This document shows positions 16,850-24,920 of a stretch of 41,577 nt of DNA, piece after piece. The stretch's first letter is position 1; every line of letters begins with the position of its first letter. Source of the stretch: Desulfobacter postgatei (GTDB lineage Bacteria > Desulfobacterota > Desulfobacteria > Desulfobacterales > Desulfobacteraceae). The stretch spans positions 1-41,577 of the forward strand of contig PDTI01000025.1 in assembly GCA_002747145.1 (NCBI GenBank), given 5' to 3'. The notes beneath the pieces were generated by a model that was given only the letters and a program-made list of their open reading frames with translations, did not search any database and was not told where the DNA came from. Both the position numbers and the translations under genes were made by a program.

Positions 16850-17149
16850 ATGACAGGCATTATAGTGGCAATACATGTTGTGGTTTGCATTTTTCTGATA
16901 CTTGTTGTGCTGTTGCAGACCGGTAAAGGCGCAGAGATGGGCGTATCCATGGGCGGCGCAGGAAGTCAGGCGCTTTTCGGAGCAGCCGGCCCCGCAAACG
17001 TGATGACTAAAATTACTACGGGTGTGGCCATTATCTTTATGATCACATCGTTGACGTTGGCTTATATGTCAGGAAATCGGGCTCAGTCCAGTGTTATGAA
17101 GGATATATCAGTACCCGTAGAACAGCAGACACCAGAAGCAAATGAATAG
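16850..17149 (+). CDS. secG: Preprotein translocase subunit SecG
   Basis: Small inner-membrane subunit that assists SecYEG protein export. Two transmembrane segments (about 2-20 and 48-70) flank the conserved QTGKGAEMGVSMGGAGSQALFG cytoplasmic loop. At 99 residues the length is usual. It closes the gap-tpiA-secG block and is followed 12 bp later by a tRNA-Leu gene, a common arrangement, so the tRNA is probably cut out of the same transcript. Confidence 0.95.
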   Translation: MTGIIVAIHVVVCIFLILVVLLQTGKGAEMGVSMGGAGSQALFGAAGPANVMTKITTGVAIIFMITSLTLAYMSGNRAQSSVMKDISVPVEQQTPEANE

Positions 17150-17161
17150 ATTAACGTATTT

Positions 17162-17246
17162 GCCGAAGTGGTGGAATAGGTAGACACGCACGCTTGAGGG
17201 GCGTGTGGGGAGACCCGTGGGAGTTCAAATCTCCCCTTCGGCACCA
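17162..17246 (+). tRNA. tRNA-Leu (anticodon GAG)
   Basis: The acceptor stem GCCGAAG pairs with CTTCGGC, followed by discriminator A and an encoded CCA. The anticodon loop TTGAGGG gives GAG (17196-17198), reading CUC/CUU leucine codons. The long variable arm is typical of class II leucine tRNAs, and GTTCAAATC forms the T-loop. It sits between secG and a strong terminator. Confidence 0.96.
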
Positions 17247-17255
17247 TACATTCAG

Positions 17256-17285
17256 AGCCGTGGCATAAATGCCGCGGCTTTTTTA
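17256..17285 (+). terminator. Intrinsic terminator after tRNA-Leu
   Basis: Stem AGCCGTGGCA pairs with TGCCGCGGCT (one G-U pair), with a 4-nt loop, followed by a run of T residues. It ends the gap-tpiA-secG-tRNA unit. Confidence 0.85.
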
Positions 17286-17292
17286 TTCGGAT

Positions 17293-17469
17293 ATGGACAA
17301 GAGCAATAAAAGAAATTGTCACCAATGCCGGTTTTTCTATGTCACCTGGAACCCGGCTCACCCAAACGGTTGCAGGGCTTTGGGATTTAAAAGCCGTCAA
17401 CTGCCCAGCCTAACGGTATTCCAGTCTTCGGGAAAGCCCTGTGAATATTTTGAAAAAAAAAAGAAATAG
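17293..17469 (+). CDS. Small Cys-containing conserved hypothetical protein
   Basis: A 58-residue protein with CHQCRFFYVTWNP, then PNGCRALGFKSRQLPS and a C-terminal SSGKPCEYFEKK. The four cysteines (CxxC, GC, PC) could bind a metal. I recognise the pattern as a small conserved protein of unknown function in Gram-negative bacteria, without a named role. I chose the ATG giving MDKSNKRN because the earlier in-frame ATG lies within the terminator hairpin. No strong ribosome site is visible. It lies between that terminator and the promoter-like site ahead of the ClpX-like gene. Confidence 0.6.
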   Translation: MDKSNKRNCHQCRFFYVTWNPAHPNGCRALGFKSRQLPSLTVFQSSGKPCEYFEKKKK

Positions 17470-17481
17470 GCTGCTAACCGC

Positions 17482-17509
17482 TTGAATTATAGGCAGACAA
17501 GCTTATTAT
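17482..17509 (+). promoter_or_regulatory. Candidate promoter for the ClpX-like/heme operon
   Basis: TTGAAT, a 16-bp spacer, then TATTAT. The -10 ends ten bases before the ATG of the ClpX-like gene, and no Shine-Dalgarno sequence precedes that ATG. If the promoter is used, the mRNA would be leaderless or nearly so. Confidence 0.4.
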
Positions 17510-17518
17510 ACTTAAATT

Positions 17519-19264
17519 ATGACTTATTACAATGATGTCACCGGGCCTGACCCGAAAAAAATCGAAAAGGAGCTGGGGGAATTTCTGAACAAAAGATTTG
17601 GGGGAAATGTTAAAATCCTGACACCTTCCATCCAGCCCCAGCAGGAGATCACCACCGGCACAACGCCTGAGTCGGGCAAAAAAAAGCTGATTGATTTCAA
17701 TATCAAGCCTTCGGAACTGATCCACCACCTTGACCAGTATGTGATCCGGCAGGACAAGGCAAAGTCTGTCCTTTCCACAAAAATCTGTACCCATTTCAAT
17801 CGAATCCGGCACCAGGAATCCATGACCACGGAACCGTTCAAGATCACGGGTAATATTAAAAGCAATATCCTGCTGCTCGGCCCAACGGGTATTGGAAAAA
17901 CCTATCTGATAAAACTGATCGCCAAAAAGATCGGGGTGCCTTTTGTCAAAGCAGATGCCACCAAATTTTCCGAAACCGGATATGTGGGTGGGGACGTGGA
18001 GGATCTGATCAGGGATCTGGTAAAAGAGGCCAAGGATGACATTGAACTTGCACAGTGTGGTATTATTTACATAGATGAAGTAGACAAGATTGCTGCCAGC
18101 CCCAATGTTATTGGCGCCCAGATATCCCGGACAGGGGTGCAGCGGGCCCTGCTCAAACCCATGGAGGAGACCGATGTAGATTTAAAGGTGCCCCATGATC
18201 CCGTATCCATGATGCAGGAACTTGAGGCGTTCCAGAGAACCGGAAAACGCACAGCCAGACGGGTAAATACAGCCAATATCCTGTTTATTCTTTCAGGCGC
18301 CTTTTCAGGCCTGACCGATGTGGTCAAAAAACGCTTGAGCAAACAGGCCATTGGATTTGGCGCATCCCTTAATCATGTTAGAAAAGACAATGAGCTTTTA
18401 AAAGAGACCCGGTCCGAGGATCTGGTGGCGTATGGATTTGAGTCCGAATTCATCGGCAGAATACCGGTGCGCTGTGTGCTGGACGAACTGACCCAGAAAG
18501 ATCTTTACGACATTTTGAAAATGCCCAACAACCCCGTGATCTTAAGCAAACGCCTTGATTTTAAATCGTATGGGATTGATCTGGTGTTCACCGACGAGGC
18601 GTTGGAGATGCTTGCGCAAGGGGCGTACAAGGAAAATACCGGTGCCCGGGGGTTAGTATCCGTGGTTGAAGAAGCCCTGCTCTGCTTTGAAGAGAAATTG
18701 CCTTCGGCATCTGTTCGTCGGTTTGCCGTTACCCAAAAGGTGCTGACCACACCCGAATACGTTTTAAACGATCTTATCCAGGGCAATGACAAGGAAAAAT
18801 ACGAGGCTGAATATCACCATGCCTTGGTCCTTTTTTCAAATTATATCAGTGAATATGTAAAGAAGAACTGGAAAATATTCTCCATCCGCCATGGACTGAC
18901 CTTAACGCAAATTCGCACAAAAATGGTGGCACAGTATTATACGGCCCATGCCATGGAAATAGAGGATGCGGTTAAACAGGTCAAAACATTCTATGACAAC
19001 GTCAAAGAGATGGAATTGGAGATTTCCAAAAACTATGATTTAAATATCGTGTTTGAAGAAGATGCCGCCGATTTCCTCATTCAGCAGTTCATAGAACATA
19101 ATGCCACCACGGATGAAATCCTCTCCAAGATCCACACGGATTTTTTTGACGGATTTAACCTGGTCCGGGAAAAAACCGGGAAAGCAAGATTTTTTCTGTC
19201 CAGAAATGCATTAACCGACCCCGAAACTTACCTCAACGAGCTTATTATAAAAGAGATAAAATGA
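17519..19264 (+). CDS. ClpX-like AAA+ unfoldase with an extra C-terminal domain
   Basis: AAA+ ATPase related to ClpX. The N-terminal four-cysteine zinc domain of ClpX is absent; residues 1-60 are a short unrelated leader. Seen in order: Walker A GPTGIGKT (121-128), pore loop GYVGGD (154-159), Walker B IIYIDEVD (182-189), the IGFGA loop (278-282) that docks ClpX onto ClpP, the arginine-finger region EFIGRIP (310-316), and sensor-2 GAR (375-377). ClpX usually ends near 420 residues; this protein has 581. The extra part ends in a stretch (506-576) that resembles its own small AAA domain (351-420): YGIDLVF...PEYVLNDLI against YDLNIVF...PETYLNELI. The second copy lacks the sensor-2 arginine. Its stop overlaps the ahbC start (ATGA), so it is coupled to heme synthesis genes. 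Substrate and ClpP partnership are inferences. Confidence 0.85.
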   Translation: MTYYNDVTGPDPKKIEKELGEFLNKRFGGNVKILTPSIQPQQEITTGTTPESGKKKLIDFNIKPSELIHHLDQYVIRQDKAKSVLSTKICTHFNRIRHQESMTTEPFKITGNIKSNILLLGPTGIGKTYLIKLIAKKIGVPFVKADATKFSETGYVGGDVEDLIRDLVKEAKDDIELAQCGIIYIDEVDKIAASPNVIGAQISRTGVQRALLKPMEETDVDLKVPHDPVSMMQELEAFQRTGKRTARRVNTANILFILSGAFSGLTDVVKKRLSKQAIGFGASLNHVRKDNELLKETRSEDLVAYGFESEFIGRIPVRCVLDELTQKDLYDILKMPNNPVILSKRLDFKSYGIDLVFTDEALEMLAQGAYKENTGARGLVSVVEEALLCFEEKLPSASVRRFAVTQKVLTTPEYVLNDLIQGNDKEKYEAEYHHALVLFSNYISEYVKKNWKIFSIRHGLTLTQIRTKMVAQYYTAHAMEIEDAVKQVKTFYDNVKEMELEISKNYDLNIVFEEDAADFLIQQFIEHNATTDEILSKIHTDFFDGFNLVREKTGKARFFLSRNALTDPETYLNELIIKEIK

Positions 19265-20451
19265 TTGGAATTTCAAAACTTTACTGCGCCACGGTGGAAC
19301 CCTCGGATACCTTACGCTATTCAAGGCATTCAGGCAAATTACCTTCCCATCTGCTTCAGTTCTCAAAGGATAAAAAGCCGGTGGTGGTCTGGAATATGAC
19401 CCGGCGGTGCAACCTGAAGTGTGTTCACTGCTATGCCCGGTCTGAAAATATTGCCTATGACAATGAGCTGACCCATGAACAAAGCCTTGCCATGATGGAT
19501 GACCTGGCTCAATTTGGGGTACCGGTACTGCTGTTTTCCGGCGGGGAGCCGCTGATGCATCCACGCCTTGTGGAATATGCCCAGTATGCCGTATCCAAGG
19601 GCATGCGGGCCGTCATCTCCACCAACGGTACCCTGATCACTAAAGAAAAGGCCAAGCAGCTTAAAAAGGTGGGGCTCTCCTATGTGGGGATCAGTCTGGA
19701 CGGACTTGAAGTCACCCATGACAAGTTCAGGGGCATTCCCGGATCCTATAAAAAGGCATTGCAGGCCGTTGACAACTGCCAGAACGTGGGCATTAAGGTG
19801 GGGCTGCGGTTTACCATCAATAAAAGAAACGTAAAGGAGATCGACGGTATTTTTGATCTGCTGGAAGAAAAAAAGATCCCCAGGGCCTGTTTCTACCATC
19901 TGGTGTACTCCGGCCGGGGCCAGGAAATTGCCAAGGAGGATTTAACTCACCAAGAGACGCGCCAGGTGCTTGATCTGATCATGGACCGCACAAAGGATCT
20001 TCACGACCGGAACAAGGCCAAGGAGATCCTTACTGTGGACAACCATGCAGACGGTCCCTATCTGTACCAGCGACTGCTCAAGGAAGACCCCGAACGGGCC
20101 GCCGAAGTGCTTGAACTGCTTGAGATGAACGAAGGCAATAATTCGGGTCGGGGCATCGGCTGCATCTCCTGGGATGGTGAAGTTCATCCCGACCAGTTTT
20201 GGCGGGAGATCAGTTTTGGCAACATTAAGGACAGACCCTTCAGCACCATCTGGACAGATCCAGAAAACGAATTTCTGATGAAAATGAAAGAGAAGAAAAA
20301 ACACGTCAAGGGCAGATGCAGCCAATGCCGGTGGCTGGATATCTGTGCAGGTAATTTCAGGGCCAGGGGCGAGTCCGTTGCCAATGACCCCTGGGATTCT
20401 GATCCTGCCTGTTATCTAACGGATGAAGAGATCAAAAAGGAGAACGTATAA
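19261..20451 (+). CDS. ahbC: 12,18-didecarboxysiroheme deacetylase (radical SAM)
   Basis: Radical SAM enzyme of the siroheme-dependent heme pathway, removing two acetate side chains from didecarboxysiroheme to give Fe-coproporphyrin III. The cluster motif CNLKCVHC has C50, C54 and C57; GGEPLMHP follows, and a Cys-rich C-terminal SPASM/twitch-like region (GCISWDGEVHP, CSQCRWLDICAGN) is present. The N-terminus IGISKLYC...VEPSDTLRYSR, with SHLLQFSKDKKPVVVWNMT, is typical of AhbC rather than AhbD. It overlaps the ClpX-like gene by 4 bp and hemB by 1 bp. Related NirJ-type proteins are the main alternative; pairing with hemB and AhbD, without nir genes, favours AhbC. Confidence 0.88.
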   Translation: MIGISKLYCATVEPSDTLRYSRHSGKLPSHLLQFSKDKKPVVVWNMTRRCNLKCVHCYARSENIAYDNELTHEQSLAMMDDLAQFGVPVLLFSGGEPLMHPRLVEYAQYAVSKGMRAVISTNGTLITKEKAKQLKKVGLSYVGISLDGLEVTHDKFRGIPGSYKKALQAVDNCQNVGIKVGLRFTINKRNVKEIDGIFDLLEEKKIPRACFYHLVYSGRGQEIAKEDLTHQETRQVLDLIMDRTKDLHDRNKAKEILTVDNHADGPYLYQRLLKEDPERAAEVLELLEMNEGNNSGRGIGCISWDGEVHPDQFWREISFGNIKDRPFSTIWTDPENEFLMKMKEKKKHVKGRCSQCRWLDICAGNFRARGESVANDPWDSDPACYLTDEEIKKENV

Positions 20452-21428
20452 TGCTGTTTCCCCAATACAGAGGCAGACGGTTGCGTGCCACGGACAATTT
20501 CAGACGGATGATCAGGGAAACAAAACTTTCCAGAGACGATCTTGTTCTTCCTCTTTTTGCGGTTGAAGGTAAATCCGTTAAAAAGCCCATCAATTCGATG
20601 CCCGGACAGTTCCAGCTCTCCTGCGATCACATTGTCACCATGGCAAAGCAAGCCAAAGATGCAGGCATTCCCGGCATCATGCTGTTCGGAATTCCTGATA
20701 CGAAAGACTGCCTTGCCACCCAGGCCTATGCCCATGACGGTATTGTTCAAAAAGCGGTGACTGCCGTTAAAGAACAGGTCCCGGACCTTACCGTCATCAC
20801 CGATGTCTGCCTGTGTGAATACACGGATCACGGCCACTGCGGCATGGTCATGGACGACGGTACCATTGACAATGATTCCACCCTGGATCTACTTGCAAAA
20901 ACAGCGCTGTCCCATGTGCAGGCTGGTGCTGACATGGTGGCCCCTTCCGACATGATGGACGGCCGTGTGGCTGAAATCAGAGGCACCCTGGATGATGAGG
21001 GGTTTTCCCATGTGCCTATCATGTCCTATGCCGTGAAATACGCATCCGCCTTTTATGGACCCTTCAGGGAAGCTGCTGAATCCGCACCCCGGTTCGGAAA
21101 CCGCAAAACCTACCAGATGGATCCGGCTAACGCCCTTGAAGCTGTCCGGGAGGCCACCATGGACATTGAGGAAGGTGCGGACATCATCATGGTAAAACCG
21201 GCACTGCCCTATCTGGATATCATCTACAGGGTAAGGGAAGAGATTGATCTGCCTGTGGCCGCATACAACGTATCCGGTGAATACGCCATCGTCAAGGCGG
21301 CTGAAGTGATGGGTTGGGTGGACGGCAAAGCCATGATCATGGAAACCCTGTTATCCATTAAACGGGCCGGGGCTGATATTATTATGACCTACTCAGCCAT
21401 TGATGTGGCAAGGGAGTTGAATGACTGA
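20451..21428 (+). CDS. hemB: Delta-aminolevulinic acid dehydratase (porphobilinogen synthase)
   Basis: Condenses two ALA molecules to porphobilinogen. The metal site has cysteines C120, C122 and C130 in DVCLCEYTDHGHCG, the zinc-type pattern. The substrate lysines are K196 (SYAVKYASAFYGPFR) and K249 (MVKPALPYLD). At 325 residues it is full length. It is nested between ahbC and ahbD with 1-bp overlaps on both sides, so an early step of the pathway is expressed with the final two. Confidence 0.97.
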   Translation: MLFPQYRGRRLRATDNFRRMIRETKLSRDDLVLPLFAVEGKSVKKPINSMPGQFQLSCDHIVTMAKQAKDAGIPGIMLFGIPDTKDCLATQAYAHDGIVQKAVTAVKEQVPDLTVITDVCLCEYTDHGHCGMVMDDGTIDNDSTLDLLAKTALSHVQAGADMVAPSDMMDGRVAEIRGTLDDEGFSHVPIMSYAVKYASAFYGPFREAAESAPRFGNRKTYQMDPANALEAVREATMDIEEGADIIMVKPALPYLDIIYRVREEIDLPVAAYNVSGEYAIVKAAEVMGWVDGKAMIMETLLSIKRAGADIIMTYSAIDVARELND

Positions 21429-22543
21429 TGGCACATCCCCATAAAACACCCCCCCATGGACATGCTGCCCCCCATGCCGGAGGTAAAAAAGATATCCTGC
21501 GCCTTGTGGCCTGGGAGACAACCCGCCGGTGCAACCTGACCTGCAAGCATTGCCGGGCTGCTGCCCAAGACCATGTATACAAAGACGAGCTCACCACCCA
21601 AGAGTCCTTCACGCTCCTTGACCAGATCAGAGAAGTTGGCCAGCCCATTATCATTCTCACCGGTGGTGAGCCGCTGCTCCGGGATGATATCTTTGATATT
21701 GCCGCTTATGGTGACAAAATCGGCCTTCGCATGGTCATGGCCCCCAACGGTACCCTGCTTGATGAAGAGAGTGTCACACGCCTGATGAAAAGCGGCATTA
21801 AACGCATTTCGGTCAGTCTTGATGGGGCAACTGCGGCCTCTCATGATGCGTTCAGGGGCGTTGACGGAGCCTTTGACAGAGCCATAAACGGCATAAAAAT
21901 CGCAAAGGCTGCTGGATTGGATTTTCAGATCAATACCGTTATCACAAAAACCAATCTGGATGAAATTTCTGCCATCCTGACCCTGGCAGAATCCCTGGGC
22001 GCTGCTGCCCATCATATTTTCCTTCTGGTCCCCACAGGCCGGGGCAAATACATTGTGGATACAGCCATTGACGCAAAGGAGTATGAAGAAACCCTGAACT
22101 GGTTTTACGACCAGCGGGACAAAACATCTTTACAGCTTAAAGCCACCTGCGCCCCCCACTACTACCGGATTTTGCGCCAGCGCGCCAAGGCTGAGGGCAG
22201 AAAAGTCAGTTTTAAAACCCATGGGCTTGATGCGGTCACAAGGGGCTGTCTTGCCGGTACCGGATTCTGCTTTATCTCCCATGTGGGAAGGGTCCAGACC
22301 TGCGGTTTTTTAGACGTCACCTGCGGAGACATCAAAACCCATCATTTCAAGGATGTGTGGGAAAATTCAGACGTATTTAACAAATTGCGGAATTTCAACA
22401 ATCTTGACCCCAAATGCGGACTGTGCGAATACAAGCAGGTGTGTGGGGGGTGCCGGGCCAGGGCATACGAGGCCACCGGAAATTACCTGGCTCAGGAACC
22501 CTTGTGCACATACCAGCCCGCCCGACATAAAAGCGCCGTTTGA
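21428..22543 (+). CDS. ahbD: Heme b synthase (radical SAM)
   Basis: Radical SAM enzyme converting two propionate groups of Fe-coproporphyrin III to vinyl groups, giving heme b without oxygen. The SAM cluster is C35, C39 and C42 (CNLTCKHC), followed by TGGEPLLRDD. The C-terminal auxiliary-cluster cysteines lie in GCLAGTGFCFIS, QTCGFLDV and CGLCEYKQVCGGCRA. The His/Pro-rich first 18 residues are variable in the family. It ends this operon and is followed directly by a repeat copy. A NirJ or other SPASM enzyme is the alternative, less likely in this context. Confidence 0.9.
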   Translation: MAHPHKTPPHGHAAPHAGGKKDILRLVAWETTRRCNLTCKHCRAAAQDHVYKDELTTQESFTLLDQIREVGQPIIILTGGEPLLRDDIFDIAAYGDKIGLRMVMAPNGTLLDEESVTRLMKSGIKRISVSLDGATAASHDAFRGVDGAFDRAINGIKIAKAAGLDFQINTVITKTNLDEISAILTLAESLGAAAHHIFLLVPTGRGKYIVDTAIDAKEYEETLNWFYDQRDKTSLQLKATCAPHYYRILRQRAKAEGRKVSFKTHGLDAVTRGCLAGTGFCFISHVGRVQTCGFLDVTCGDIKTHHFKDVWENSDVFNKLRNFNNLDPKCGLCEYKQVCGGCRARAYEATGNYLAQEPLCTYQPARHKSAV

Positions 22544-22545
22544 CC

Positions 22546-22794
22546 ATTGATGAATCGGCTGCAATCCTATGAAAATGGCCCAATTCCCCCAATTTTATAT
22601 GAGTTGTCCGGCTGTTACGGCCCATGATCAGAATTAAAGCTCCCAAAGCTGCGCCGGATTTTAAGTCGCCATCAAGGCACGCCAATGGACGCATATTCGA
22701 TATATGTGTCCGTTGGCATAAAATTTGTGAAAATTGGTTCTCATTTTCATGGAATTTCGCTTCGATTCCCTAATTATCAAACACGCTCTAAGGC
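22546..22794. repeat. Dispersed repeat, copy B (longest; with terminal inverted repeats and hairpin)
   Basis: It fills the gap between convergent ahbD and pfp. The left end (22546-22577) and right end (about 22742-22780) are imperfect inverted repeats sharing GAATCG and ATGAAAATG. A 37-nt hairpin at 22681-22717 has 16-nt arms (GCCAATGGACGCATAT and ATATGTGTCCGTTGGC) paired throughout with two G-U wobbles. The core from 22618 on aligns with copy C near 38051-38231, and a shorter part with copy A. It could act as a terminator for both flanking genes. A mobile, non-autonomous (MITE-like) origin is the simplest explanation. Confidence 0.75.
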
Positions 22795-22805
22795 CCCTTG
22801 ACACA

Positions 22806-24905
22806 TCAGATCATTTCCTGGGATTGCAGAACATTGAGTCGAAGTGTTATAGGCCTGTGCTCTTCCATCTCTTTGGAAAACCCGATGGCTCCGGGATTTC
22901 TGAACCGGTCAGGACATGCACAGGCTGCCACCCAGTCTTCCCTTACCGCCTTGAACACCTTAAAAGCATTGGATTCCAGATCAACAATACTTTTTTCCAT
23001 GACCAGCTCCAGGCGGCCTTTACGCTCCTCAAGGCGCATGAGCCGGGCAATGGGTATACCGGCCGGCTGCCACTGGTCCAACTCTTTTTCCAGGTTGATA
23101 ATGGCCGCCATCTGACCTGTGGCACCGCCTGCAATGAGGTGAAAGGCCGTAAGTCCTAAATTGTAAGCATAACAACAGTCAAAATAGGTTGGATCGCTCC
23201 CCCGGCCATCATATCCATAAAAATGGGTCTGGGTTTTAAATTCAGCCTGGGACTTTTTAAATATATTTACAAAAATCTGTGGGGTTTCTTCTTCAGTATC
23301 CAGTATACCCGCACTGGCCAAGGCATGCTTCAGGGTTTTAAGGGAGATAATCTCCGGTTTGACCAGCACATATTTATCCTGGGGATTTTTAAACAATGCC
23401 GGGGCAAACAGGTCCGGATCCATACCTGCACCATTCATGAGCGAAACATAGTCATCCCTAAGAATACCCACCTTGTAGCGTCCCTGCTCCCGAAGCACGT
23501 CCAGGTACTCTTTGACCATGTCCATAATGATCTTCTCGGTTTTGACCTGGGAGAACTGGAAATTGCCGTGAAGATCTCTTTCCACCAGAAGCCCTTCCTT
23601 GAAAAATCCGGGCAGCTGGTTGAACAGCTCATCGTCCCGGATATTCCATATGGGAAACCGCCCCTTGTCCATCATCCCCTGGGAGATCCGGCGCAGATAA
23701 TCCAGTTTTTCGTTCAAGGTGGGAAATGTCCTGTGGAAATCCAGGTCATGGATTCTATTATAATCGGCAATGATTTTATTGAGTTTTGTAATAAATACCT
23801 GAATTTCATTGATAAATTCCAGAAGACCTTCGGGGATGATCATCACCCCGTAATTTTTGCCGAATGCCGCCCGCCGGACAATAATGTCACAGATCACCCG
23901 GGACAGATGGCGCAGGGTAATCCCATAGGCGTTATAATCCATCTGACCGCCCTGCTCCCGGGCTTTGGCGATACGCTCCTGGTCCACATAGTCTGCCAGC
24001 TCCTCACCGATCAAAGCGATATTCACATGGGTTTGAAGCGCTGTCTCCAGGGTCAGATGGCTTGCCACCCGGCCCATGACCTTGCATACATGCCAGTATT
24101 TAATGTCAGAGCTGCCGTCATTGGCCAGATTGGAAATATTTTGTGCAAAGGCCCGGGCCGCAGAATGAAATCCAAAGGAGGTGGCGCACAACACTTTACC
24201 ATCTTCTGTTTTCACCTGGATATCACCGTCAATGGTTTTGGGTACACCAATGACTTTTATCCCTGAAGACTTAAAATGCTGGGCCAGAAAGGCGGCGTTG
24301 GTATTGGAATCATCCCCGCCGATGATCACCAGTGCATCCAGGTTCAACCCCTTGCATACCGTCAGGGCCAATTCCATTTTGCTGCCGGAATCAATTTTGG
24401 TCCGCCCGGTTTTAATCATGTCAAAACCACCCATGTTGCGGTGGGCGTCCACCAGTTCTGCGGTAATCTCAATGTACCGGTTTTCAAGCAGTCCCTCAGG
24501 CCCATGAATGAACCCAAACATCTTTGATGCACTGTTAAACCGCTTCATCTCATCAAAAAGGCCTGCAATGACATTGTGCCCACCCGGGGCAGGACCGCCG
24601 GAAAAAACCACACCAAGATACCGCAGCTTTGAAAATTGTGCCCTTGCATGTTCATCGGGGCTGGCATCTGTAATCACCTGCTGTACGGGATTATTGATAA
24701 TTCCAGGCAACATACGCTCCGCCTCAATATTTTTCAAAAAACGGTATTCATTCAATGTCTCAAGAGTGGTATGAGACGCATTGAAAATATCTATTTTTTC
24801 AGGAGAAAACCGCCTTCGTGCCAGGGTTTCACTACTATCCTCATTCATAATTTGAAGAGCCTGCACCTGCACAACAGAGGGGTCCGCCAAGGTATTATCT
24901 TCCAT
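22806..24905 (-). CDS. pfp: Pyrophosphate-dependent 6-phosphofructokinase, long form
   Basis: Phosphorylates fructose 6-phosphate reversibly. At 699 residues it belongs to the long PFK group. Motifs: GVVFSGGPAPGGHNV near residue 100, GGDDSNTNAAFLA, in which the second Asp of GGDD marks PPi rather than ATP use, the catalytic PKTIDGD, and MGRVASHL. The start is the ATG giving MEDNTLADPS, with GGGAG upstream; a GTG four codons earlier has no ribosome site. It follows a diguanylate cyclase gene by 15 bp and converges on ahbD across a repeat. PPi use is inferred from the motif. Confidence 0.92.
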   Translation of the reverse strand: MEDNTLADPSVVQVQALQIMNEDSSETLARRRFSPEKIDIFNASHTTLETLNEYRFLKNIEAERMLPGIINNPVQQVITDASPDEHARAQFSKLRYLGVVFSGGPAPGGHNVIAGLFDEMKRFNSASKMFGFIHGPEGLLENRYIEITAELVDAHRNMGGFDMIKTGRTKIDSGSKMELALTVCKGLNLDALVIIGGDDSNTNAAFLAQHFKSSGIKVIGVPKTIDGDIQVKTEDGKVLCATSFGFHSAARAFAQNISNLANDGSSDIKYWHVCKVMGRVASHLTLETALQTHVNIALIGEELADYVDQERIAKAREQGGQMDYNAYGITLRHLSRVICDIIVRRAAFGKNYGVMIIPEGLLEFINEIQVFITKLNKIIADYNRIHDLDFHRTFPTLNEKLDYLRRISQGMMDKGRFPIWNIRDDELFNQLPGFFKEGLLVERDLHGNFQFSQVKTEKIIMDMVKEYLDVLREQGRYKVGILRDDYVSLMNGAGMDPDLFAPALFKNPQDKYVLVKPEIISLKTLKHALASAGILDTEEETPQIFVNIFKKSQAEFKTQTHFYGYDGRGSDPTYFDCCYAYNLGLTAFHLIAGGATGQMAAIINLEKELDQWQPAGIPIARLMRLEERKGRLELVMEKSIVDLESNAFKVFKAVREDWVAACACPDRFRNPGAIGFSKEMEEHRPITLRLNVLQSQEMI

Positions 24906-24920
24906 TCTTACTCCCACTAT

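Noticed and set aside
22395..22694. Minus-strand frame of 99 codons over the end of ahbD and repeat copy B
   Set aside because: Most of it is antisense to the conserved C-terminus of ahbD; only the repeat-derived start is of interest and is treated with the repeat.
23223..24266. Long plus-strand open frame (347 codons) opposite pfp
   Set aside because: It is antisense to a strongly conserved phosphofructokinase, lacks recognisable domains and has no ribosome site.
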